From: an uncultured Atopobium sp.
Lineage (GTDB): Bacteria > Actinomycetota > Coriobacteriia > Coriobacteriales > Atopobiaceae
DNA: 5,711 bases
Direction: 5' to 3'
Assembly: GCA_946999785.1 (NCBI GenBank)
Contig: CAMQEO010000071.1
Span: forward strand, 1-5,711
Both the position numbers and the translations under genes were made by a program. The first letter of the stretch is position 1. Every line of letters starts with the position of its first letter. The notes beneath the pieces were generated by a model, which was given only the letters and a program-made list of their open reading frames with translations, was not told the DNA's origin and made no database searches. Shown piece after piece: positions 1 to 4,856 of this stretch.

Positions 1-2
1 AT

Positions 3-128
3 CCCAAGAAATATGAATTTTCAAAATTCGTGTTGATAAATCTAAAATTAAATAAACTGCAAAGGAAATGTAGAGAAATTCATGCTGTTATATGCGCAGA
101 ACATGCACAACAAGTTCAAAAGCTCTAA
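3..128 (+). CDS. Possible C-terminal end of an unidentified gene entering from the left (partial)
   Basis: Frame 3 of the plus strand is open from the window edge to a TAA at 126-128 and gives 41 residues, ending in AEHAQQVQKL. The peptide is rich in Lys, Leu and Gln (LKLNKLQRKCREI) and reads like a helical protein tail rather than random translation, but I recognise no family. It would be convergent with the tRNA-Thr gene. The stretch is very AT-rich: bases 1-147 hold 43 G or C (29%), against about 43% in a sampled line of the dehydrogenase gene. A 41-codon open frame can arise by chance in DNA this AT-rich, so this is a possibility, not a firm call. The start and most of the gene would lie outside the window. 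Confidence 0.3.
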   Translation, partial: PKKYEFSKFVLINLKLNKLQRKCREIHAVICAEHAQQVQKL

Positions 129-147
129 CAAACATGGAATAAAAAAC

Positions 148-223
148 TGGAGCCAGCTACCAGACTTGAACTGGTGACCCCCGCTTTACGAGAGCGGTGC
201 TCTACCAACTGAGCTAAGCTGGC
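148..223 (-). tRNA. tRNA-Thr, anticodon CGU
   Basis: Reading the minus strand from 223 to 148 gives a complete 76-nt cloverleaf. The acceptor stem is GCCAGCT/AGCTGGC (7 perfect pairs). The D arm is GCTC-AGTTGGTA-GAGC and the anticodon stem is CCGCT/AGCGG with loop CTCGTAA. A five-base variable loop is followed by the T arm ACCAG-TTCAAGT-CTGGT. The middle of the anticodon loop is CGT, so the tRNA reads the threonine codon ACG. The discriminator base is T and the 3' CCA is encoded (148-150). A run of six Ts on the transcribed strand begins one base after the CCA (146-141) and may help end transcription. The gene has its own promoter candidate upstream and is separated from the SurA-like gene by a terminator. 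Confidence 0.97.
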
Positions 224-228
224 CTATC

Positions 229-276
229 ATAGGCGTATGTTATTCATACGTATAATGTTTGAAAACATACGCCTAT
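229..276 (-). repeat. 12-bp perfect inverted repeat in the leader of tRNA-Thr
   Basis: Arms ATAGGCGTATGT (229-240) and ACATACGCCTAT (265-276) are perfect inverted copies, separated by 24 bases that contain the small palindrome ATACGTAT (246-253). The inner arm ends only 5 bases before the first base of the tRNA. With the promoter candidate at 279-306, transcription would start near 274-272, so most of the stem (about 8-10 pairs) would sit at the very 5' end of the precursor tRNA. It could be a 5' stabilising or RNase P-positioning hairpin in RNA, or a protein-binding operator in DNA. The symmetry is seen; the function is not known. Confidence 0.75.
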
Positions 277-278
277 TA

Positions 279-306
279 ACTATACGGAAAACCTGTTATA
301 TTTCAA
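279..306 (-). promoter_or_regulatory. Promoter candidate for tRNA-Thr
   Basis: On the minus strand a -35-like TTGAAA (306-301, 5 of 6 to consensus) and a -10-like TATAGT (284-279, 5 of 6) are separated by 16 bases, a spacing suited to the housekeeping sigma factor. The predicted start falls around 274-272, inside the inverted repeat, giving a leader of about 50 bases before the mature tRNA. It lies downstream of the terminator of the SurA-like gene, as expected for an independent tRNA transcription unit. Confidence 0.6.
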
Positions 307-354
307 GAGAAAATTCCACCGTGCATTATTTAACCAAAATTGAAAAATTTGTTT

Positions 355-387
355 AAAAAAGCTTGCCTTTATACAAAGCAAGCTTTT
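355..387 (-). terminator. Rho-independent terminator after the SurA-like gene
   Basis: On the minus strand the arm AAAAGCTTGCTTT (387-375), loop GTAT, and a returning arm (370-357) with one bulged G form a stem of about 13 pairs. It runs into a T-rich tract (360-355 are all T on this strand). The hairpin lies 95 bases beyond the stop codon of the membrane-anchored SurA-like gene. On the plus strand there is only a TTTTCCC run, so it acts mainly on minus-strand transcripts. It separates that gene from the tRNA-Thr promoter. Confidence 0.85.
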
Positions 388-481
388 CCCAATCAATATC
401 AGTCGCTATCAGCAATGTAGTCAGCACTCAGTCCCTCTACTAAAACCTTCATGCAACCATAGAAACTGTAGCAAACGTAGC

Positions 482-1504
482 TTATGCTCCAAGCGTATTA
501 AGAGATACAGACACGCGAGCAAAGGTTTTGTTCACAAACGTTTTCCATTCTGCATCGCCTGCTTGTTTAACCTGATTTGCTTCTTGCATAGCAAGAGAAT
601 ACGCAATACGAACTGCATCAAAGGTGGCACCTTTACTTGAAATATCGAACTTACTTAATGCTTTAGCATATGTGCTATCCGATGATTTCCATGCGTCAGC
701 AGAGCTATCCCACTCATCGCCAGCAAGCTTAATAATGTATTGAGCGTACTCTGCAGAGGGTTCTTTCTCTTTTCCTGCAGCAGGTGCCTTAGGAAGTTCT
801 GGTATTGTAGGTACTTGCGTGGTAACAACCTGTTTGCGAAGCTTATCCAAAATTACAGATGTGCGGAGCAAATCCTTAACTTTGTCTTCGTCCATACTAT
901 AATTTTTTGCAATCACCGACATATCATCGGTACCCAAAGAATTCTTTGCAAACTCTGAAACTTCGTCATCAGAAGCATCAATGCCTTGATTATCTGCTTC
1001 GTTTTTAAGAAGTGAGGTACGAATGTAACCCATAATATCTTCAGCAGAAGGCATGGGGTATGTTCCATCATCTTTCTTTGAATTTTCAAGCGAGCGTTTT
1101 TGCGTAATAACATCTTGCGCAATAACGTCGACGTGCTTTCCATCTATTTCATAAGAAGCAACGGGCAACTTAAGCTGGTCTTCGGTAAGTGTCTGATCAT
1201 CTGTAGCGTGTTGCGAAGAAAAATTTGGAAAAGGAATTCCCGAAACATAATGACCCAAACACATTCCTACAAGTAAAACAACAAGAAATGCAAGAACTAA
1301 AAGGACATAAAATACAATGGTATGACCATGCTTTCGGGTCTTCTGACCGCTTTTAGGCAAAACAATTTCGCATGGAGCTTCATGTGCACTCGAAGATGTC
1401 TGCGATGAAACATTTTCGCGTTGAGCTTCATGTGCACTCGAAGATGTCTGCGATGAAACATTTTGCTCGTGCGAAGCATGATTTCCATTTGAATGAATAC
1501 TCAT
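482..1504 (-). CDS. Membrane-anchored SurA-N-like (chaperone-type) protein with tandem N-terminal repeat
   Basis: The 340-residue product is a predicted single-pass membrane protein with its C-terminus outside. Residues 1-60 form a hydrophilic, Ser/His-rich cytoplasmic tail holding two 16-residue repeats (15-30 and 31-46). A basic stretch KSGQKTRKHGH precedes the membrane helix at about 62-85, so the orientation is N-in. From about 116 to 227 the pattern resembles the SurA/PrsA N-terminal chaperone domain: an ASYEIDGK strand opening, a long helix, a GIDASDDEVSEF segment, then SMDEDKVKDLLRTSVILDKL. No parvulin prolyl-isomerase domain follows. Instead there is a Pro/Ala linker (231-249) and a helical region to the end. 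There is no lipobox cysteine. The start is the ATG at 1504 because GGAGG sits 5 bases before it; an in-frame ATG seven codons earlier lies upstream of this ribosome site. A role in folding or holding secreted proteins is inferred from the domain resemblance only. Confidence 0.8.
   Translation of the reverse strand: MSIHSNGNHASHEQNVSSQTSSSAHEAQRENVSSQTSSSAHEAPCEIVLPKSGQKTRKHGHTIVFYVLLVLAFLVVLLVGMCLGHYVSGIPFPNFSSQHATDDQTLTEDQLKLPVASYEIDGKHVDVIAQDVITQKRSLENSKKDDGTYPMPSAEDIMGYIRTSLLKNEADNQGIDASDDEVSEFAKNSLGTDDMSVIAKNYSMDEDKVKDLLRTSVILDKLRKQVVTTQVPTIPELPKAPAAGKEKEPSAEYAQYIIKLAGDEWDSSADAWKSSDSTYAKALSKFDISSKGATFDAVRIAYSLAMQEANQVKQAGDAEWKTFVNKTFARVSVSLNTLGA
1375..1470 (-). repeat. 48-bp in-frame tandem duplication inside the SurA-like gene
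   Basis: Two copies of a 48-bp unit lie head to tail (1375-1422 and 1423-1470). The first 42 bases of each, as written on the plus strand, are identical (1375-1416 and 1423-1464). The unit encodes NVSSQTSSSAHEA followed by a variable triplet, QRE or PCE. Because 48 is a multiple of three, gain or loss of a copy would keep the reading frame. Near-identity at the DNA level points to a recent duplication or continuing exchange between copies. Confidence 0.95.
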
Positions 1505-1529
1505 AAAAACCTCCAAATTATGCATATGC

Positions 1530-1543
1530 CGTCCGTACAGACG
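1530..1543. promoter_or_regulatory. Near-palindrome upstream of the SurA-like gene, possible operator
   Basis: CGTCCGTACAGACG is a 14-bp near-palindrome with one mismatched pair (12 of 14 bases symmetric), centred about 32 bp upstream of the chosen start codon. It is GC-richer than the surrounding spacer. It could be a regulator site or a short leader hairpin. No convincing -35/-10 pair for this gene was found next to it, so the role is unproven. Confidence 0.3.
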
Positions 1544-1571
1544 CTACCTATGCTTAACTGACTGCATTACT

Positions 1572-1607
1572 AAAAAACAATACGTAATGCGCTAACAAAC
1601 ATATTGT
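1572..1607 (-). terminator. Weak terminator-like hairpin after the HEAT gene
   Basis: On the minus strand ACAATATG (1607-1600) can pair with CGTATTGT (1584-1577), including one G-U pair, around a 15-base loop. The last arm leads into a run of six Ts (1577-1572). It begins 9 bases after the HEAT gene stop. The stem is AT-rich and the loop is long, so termination is probably partial and some read-through into the SurA-like gene is plausible. A second 7-bp inverted repeat (GCATTAC 1564-1570, GTAATGC 1584-1590) shares one base with it and encloses the T run. Confidence 0.4.
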
Positions 1608-1615
1608 GACAAATA

Positions 1616-2194
1616 TTAGGCTTCTTTTTTAAGTGTCTGGATAATCTCAACGGAAAATTTATTAATATAACCGTTTGAATTATGCGCATCAAATTCAAAA
1701 CGCTTCTCCATAGCTGTGCGCGTTTTTCGCGAAATACGCCCCTGTGCAAACGTGAGCATCATCTTTAATATATCGCGATATTCAGGATCACCGTGGTAAC
1801 ACTGGATAAACTCATCCAAGACAGCCCATGATTTACCAGAATTTTTTTCTGACTGGCTACCATAGGCAACTAAAAATCTACATGCCGCCAAACGAACAGC
1901 AGCAGACTCATCGTCAAAAAGACATGCTTCGGCATCTCTAAATGTTTTGCTCATGCTCTTGGCATCATATGCAGCCAGCAAAGCAAGCGCATTTAATGCT
2001 TCCCATCGCGTTTGTGCTTCGCTACAACCAAGTGATTTTTGCAAAGGACGAATATATGGGACAACCGCCTCGGGATTGAGCGAGCAGCGCACAACTAACT
2101 CATGAGCGCAATCTTGACGCTCGCGACGACGCGTGCTCTGCAAGCCTTGAGCCAAATTTTCCAAAGGAATTTTTGTATAATCTATCTCTTCCAT
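1616..2194 (-). CDS. HEAT-repeat-like helical protein
   Basis: The 192-residue soluble protein has no signal peptide or membrane segment and looks wholly alpha-helical. Paired-helix patterns typical of HEAT/ARM repeats appear at about 23-55 (RRRERQDCAHELVVRC, then a NPEAVVPYIRPL helix), 60-80 (QTRWEALNALALLAAY) and 95-112 (ESAAVRLAACRFLVAYG). The remainder (122-192) is helical but more divergent. Such folds usually serve as protein- or nucleic-acid-binding scaffolds; no catalytic motif is visible. GGAG stands 5 bases before the ATG. The gene begins 15 bp after the stop of the NYN-domain gene, with its ribosome site inside that gap, so the two are almost certainly co-transcribed and probably work together. 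The exact role is unknown. Confidence 0.8.
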   Translation of the reverse strand: MEEIDYTKIPLENLAQGLQSTRRRERQDCAHELVVRCSLNPEAVVPYIRPLQKSLGCSEAQTRWEALNALALLAAYDAKSMSKTFRDAEACLFDDESAAVRLAACRFLVAYGSQSEKNSGKSWAVLDEFIQCYHGDPEYRDILKMMLTFAQGRISRKTRTAMEKRFEFDAHNSNGYINKFSVEIIQTLKKEA

Positions 2195-2209
2195 AGCAAC
2201 TCCTCTCTC

Positions 2210-2992
2210 TTAGCGTTCTGAAAAGCCGTCTATCATAACAGAACCTTTTTTATCATCGTTATGAATGGTAATAAGTTGTAATTTTGCCGCCTCTTCCAAT
2301 AAAGCCGAAAAGCACCTATATCCATAGCTTCTCTCAGAAAATTGAGGGCACTTACGAATCATGGTTATTTTTAAATGCGACGCAAAAATAGCTGAATCGT
2401 TTTCGTGCTGAAGGGCGTCAATCGTTTCAAGTAAAAGCTGATAGCACGGATGTTTTTCAGCAGGTACAATGTCTTTAAACTCGGGAATTCCAGCCTGCGA
2501 CAAAATGTCTTCGTAAAAGATAAACTCATCGCAAACTTCAACTAAAAGCGAGCTCGTAATGGGCTTTGCGCCTATTCCGATAACAGTTTTTCCAAATTCT
2601 TTTAATTTTGATACCAAAGGCGAAAAATCTGAATCGCCCGAAAGAATCACAAATGTATCAATGTGGTCTTTTGTAAGACACATCTCTGTTGCGTCAACTG
2701 CCAAACGAATATCAGCAGAATTTTTGCCCGTAGACGAACGATCGGGAATCTCTATAAGCTCGATGCCCAACTCATGCAAAGGCGTAACATCTTGCTTAAA
2801 ACGTTGCCAGTCGCAATACGCACGTTTTAAGGTAATACGACCTTTATCAACAAGCCTGCTAAACACGCACTTCATGTTTGGCTGCGTGCGCTTGGCGTGC
2901 GCAGATGTTTTATTTTTGGACGCGCCTGCACCAGCCGCAAAATTTTCGTAATCAATAAAAACAGCTATCGATCGTTGATTGATGTTACTCAA
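2210..2992 (-). CDS. NYN-domain (PIN-like) putative RNase with C-terminal OST-HTH/LOTUS-like domain
   Basis: The 260-residue product opens with a NYN domain (about 8-165), a metal-dependent PIN-like nuclease fold related to LabA/DUF88 proteins. Visible acidic motifs are FIDYEN (D14, N17), NSADIRLAVDA (D94, D100) and LSGDSDFSPLV (D120, D122), so the catalytic set looks intact. The C-terminal part (about 182-258) resembles an OST-HTH/LOTUS domain, with a leucine-rich first helix and the typical FSERSYGYRCFSALLEEA segment. In known families this domain binds RNA or protein partners. A Lys/Ala-rich insert follows the first motif (19-38). The start is TTG at 2992, with GAAAGGG six bases before it; the next in-frame methionine (residue 40) would delete the first catalytic motif. 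It heads a tight operon with the HEAT protein. RNA cleavage is inferred from the family. Confidence 0.88.
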   Translation of the reverse strand: MSNINQRSIAVFIDYENFAAGAGASKNKTSAHAKRTQPNMKCVFSRLVDKGRITLKRAYCDWQRFKQDVTPLHELGIELIEIPDRSSTGKNSADIRLAVDATEMCLTKDHIDTFVILSGDSDFSPLVSKLKEFGKTVIGIGAKPITSSLLVEVCDEFIFYEDILSQAGIPEFKDIVPAEKHPCYQLLLETIDALQHENDSAIFASHLKITMIRKCPQFSERSYGYRCFSALLEEAAKLQLITIHNDDKKGSVMIDGFSER

Positions 2993-3195
2993 ATAGAACC
3001 CTTTCTGTAAGACGTGCCTGTATATACGTAAAAGTTATAAAACACCTGTTGATACATTGTTTGACACGCAAAAATAAATATCAGACACATCGCATATTGC
3101 ACATAATTATATCGTATGGACAACATAATTAACGCCGTGTTTACAAGGACAACAGTATTTATAAATTTAACGAAATATATTATTACGACTTACGT
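2993..3195. other. Non-coding spacer upstream of the NYN operon
   Basis: This AT-rich stretch carries no open frame I would defend. On the minus strand a perfect TATAAT lies at 3111-3106, which would place a start near 3099 and leave a leader of roughly 105 bases before the NYN gene. The matching -35 region is poor (at most 2 of 6), so it is only a weak promoter candidate. A plus-strand TTGACA at 3061-3066 has no partner -10 at normal spacing. Confidence 0.35.
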
Positions 3196-3215
3196 AAAAG
3201 ACACGCTCACGTATC
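3196..3215 (-). terminator. Short terminator-like hairpin after the small membrane protein gene
   Basis: On the minus strand GATACG (3215-3210), tetraloop TGAG and CGTGTC (3205-3200) form a six-pair stem with one U-G pair, followed at once by TTTT (3199-3196). It begins 12 bases beyond the stop codon of the membrane protein gene. The stem is short, so it is a moderate candidate, but its position fits the end of the DegV/dehydrogenase/membrane-protein transcript. Confidence 0.5.
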
Positions 3216-3241
3216 GCTTATCACTTATCACTTATCGCTTA
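3212..3241 (-). repeat. 7-bp tandem repeat (four copies) across the stop codon of the membrane protein gene
   Basis: As written on the plus strand the units are TATCGCT, TATCACT, TATCACT and TATCGCT, followed by a further TA. On the coding strand this reads AGCGATA/AGTGATA. The stop TGA (3230-3228) lies within the array and the last residues of the protein (SDK) are encoded by it. The downstream terminator stem uses part of the distal copy. Confidence 0.9.
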
Positions 3242-3659
3242 CGCTGATATATTCGGGAACATCGGTATTATCGTGCAGAGAACGGCGTACCTCTTCTGCA
3301 CGACGGCGGCTTTGCTTGGTTTTTCCACGTTGCACTTGATCTTTATTAACACGAAAGAACTTATCGTGAAATTTCCAAACGCCAACGCTTTCACCAAAAT
3401 CCATTTTGAGCACGGTAAGAGCACTTGCCATAGCGCCAATAGGAATACCCGCCAGCACAATGAGGTTTAACCAACACACAAAAGCAGATATCAAAACACC
3501 TATTACCAAAATTTTAAGATGTGCTATCCAATAATCCTTATGATATATACAGTTTTTGGCAAGCTCGGATCCAATTTTTGTGCCAAGTACCATACCAAAT
3601 AAAAGCATAAACACTGCAATAAGCGCTACACCAAAAGAAGCAAAACTAAATGTTGGCAT
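3228..3659 (-). CDS. Small two-helix membrane protein of unknown function
   Basis: The 143-residue product has two clear hydrophobic segments, at about 8-27 and 48-71. The second is followed by a further apolar stretch (GIPIGAMASALTVL, 71-84) that could dip into the membrane. The last 60 residues are hydrophilic and basic (RGKTKQSRRRAEEVRRSL) and should face the cytoplasm. I recognise no family. The ATG at 3659 has AAGGA about seven bases before it, and that site overlaps the TAA of the upstream dehydrogenase gene. With only 9 bp between the two genes they must be co-transcribed and are probably translationally linked. The final codons fall in a 7-bp tandem repeat. Nothing in the sequence shows substrate binding or catalysis. 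Confidence 0.8.
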   Translation of the reverse strand: MPTFSFASFGVALIAVFMLLFGMVLGTKIGSELAKNCIYHKDYWIAHLKILVIGVLISAFVCWLNLIVLAGIPIGAMASALTVLKMDFGESVGVWKFHDKFFRVNKDQVQRGKTKQSRRRAEEVRRSLHDNTDVPEYISVSDK

Positions 3660-3668
3660 ACCGTATCC

Positions 3669-4790
3669 TTATTTCATCCAATTATCCAAAAGACCCTGCA
3701 TATCATCGTGAGTGTCGTCGGATGAATCAGAAGACTCGTCTTGGTTACTCTTGTGATATGAGGCAGTGCCGCTGGCATCTTGATCTTGCGTGCAAGATTG
3801 CGCCGCGCTTGTATCGGCAGACGATTGAACAGGTGCTGTTGATTCTTGTTCGTTGTCTATATACGAATCTTTTTGATATGCCGACCAATCAAGTCCTGCT
3901 GCAACACCTTGTGCTTCGTCTTCATAGAGCAAAGAGATCGCCTGAGTTCCTAGACGTTTTCCCCCGATATCACAGAGCATGTCGTACAGGTTATACGCGG
4001 TATCCGCACTAGGCAATGAAACCTCAACTTCTTGGGCATGTTCAAGAGCAAGCGATAAATCTTTTTTCATGTGAGCAACCATAAAGCCAGGCTTATAATC
4101 ACCATCACAAGACTTAGGAGCCAACTCACAAAGCGCGCGTGAAGAGCCCATGCCCGATGAAATCATATCAATAACCTGCGCAGCATCTAAACCAGATTGT
4201 TTAGCAAGTGCAAGCGCATCCGCATAACCAACCATACAAGAAGCAAGAGAAACCTGATTACAAAGTTTTGCAACCTGCGCTTTTCCTGCTTCATTAAAGT
4301 AAAACCGCTTGCTTGCAAACGCAGAAATCAAAGGAACTACAGGTAAAATATCTTGTTCGCGCGCGCCAATAAGTGCGGTAAGACGTGCTGTTTTTGCACC
4401 TGTTTCACCTCCAGTTACCGGGCAATCAAATGCCACGCAATGCTTAAGAGCCGCTGCTTGATGAATTTCTTGAGCAAGTAGCGGAGATGACGTGGTGAAG
4501 TCGATAATCCACGTATCTTTAGAAACGTTTTGCAAAATACCCGTCTGCTTAAGATAAACATCTTCTACATCTTGCGGATAGTCAAGCATGGTACACACAG
4601 CGTCAGCATGGCGCACTGCACCGGCAACATCGGTAGCCCATTGTGCACCTGCTTGAATGAGCGCTTGAGCCTTTTGTTTAGTGCGCGAATGCACAATCAG
4701 GTGATACCCTGCACGAAGAAGATGGTGCGCCATAGGTGCACCCATAATTCCAGTGCCGATCCACGCCACGGTCGTAATACGTTGCTTCAT
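3669..4790 (-). CDS. NAD(P)-dependent beta-hydroxyacid dehydrogenase (3-hydroxyisobutyrate dehydrogenase/GarR type) with acidic C-terminal tail
   Basis: The 373-residue cytoplasmic enzyme belongs to the family that oxidises beta-hydroxyacids or reduces semialdehydes such as tartronate semialdehyde. Residues 7-25 hold the Rossmann motif GTGIMGAPMA, and VHSRT (33-37), with an Arg after the second strand, suggests NADP. DFTTSSP (97-103) and DCPVTGGETGA (122-132) are the substrate-loop motifs. K175 in AKLCNQ matches the catalytic lysine of the KxxNN motif, with Gln for the second Asn. HMKKDLSLAL (240-249) is the conserved C-domain motif. Family members usually end near 290-300 residues. Here about 64 extra residues (310-373) are rich in Ser and Asp and end in MQGLLDNWMK. 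The ATG has AAGGA 11 bases upstream, a rather long spacing. The gene starts 66 bp after the DegV-family gene. The true substrate cannot be told from sequence. Confidence 0.9.
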   Translation of the reverse strand: MKQRITTVAWIGTGIMGAPMAHHLLRAGYHLIVHSRTKQKAQALIQAGAQWATDVAGAVRHADAVCTMLDYPQDVEDVYLKQTGILQNVSKDTWIIDFTTSSPLLAQEIHQAAALKHCVAFDCPVTGGETGAKTARLTALIGAREQDILPVVPLISAFASKRFYFNEAGKAQVAKLCNQVSLASCMVGYADALALAKQSGLDAAQVIDMISSGMGSSRALCELAPKSCDGDYKPGFMVAHMKKDLSLALEHAQEVEVSLPSADTAYNLYDMLCDIGGKRLGTQAISLLYEDEAQGVAAGLDWSAYQKDSYIDNEQESTAPVQSSADTSAAQSCTQDQDASGTASYHKSNQDESSDSSDDTHDDMQGLLDNWMK

Positions 4791-4856
4791 AGATGAATCA
4801 ATCCTTAGTAAGAAAACAGATGTGTACGATATACCAAAATGCGCGTCTGAGACTGA

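Noticed and set aside
15..29. Palindrome GAATTTTCAAAATTC as a terminator
   Set aside because: No T run follows on either strand, and such symmetry is easily met by chance in AT-rich DNA.
1375..1470. Two-copy repeat considered as a CRISPR fragment
   Set aside because: The 42-bp identical blocks are only 6 bases apart and lie in frame inside a coding gene. This is a coding tandem duplication.
1505..1525. Upstream in-frame ATG adding seven residues to the SurA-like protein
   Set aside because: The GGAGG ribosome site lies between this ATG and the next one, so it can only serve the ATG at 1504.
2559..2951. 130-codon open frame on the plus strand
   Set aside because: It lies wholly antisense to the NYN gene, which has clear catalytic motifs. 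The translated peptide shows no domain and there is no good ribosome site.
3061..3066. Consensus TTGACA on the plus strand
   Set aside because: No -10-like hexamer lies 15-19 bases downstream, and no plus-strand gene follows.
3650..4012. 120-codon open frame on the plus strand
   Set aside because: It is antisense to the C-terminal part of the dehydrogenase and its tail. The Arg/Cys/His-rich composition is typical of a shadow frame.
4791..4856. Promoter (TGGTATATC, extended -10-like) or terminator between DegV-family and dehydrogenase genes
   Set aside because: There is no recognisable -35 hexamer and no stable hairpin with a T run. Co-transcription is at least as likely.
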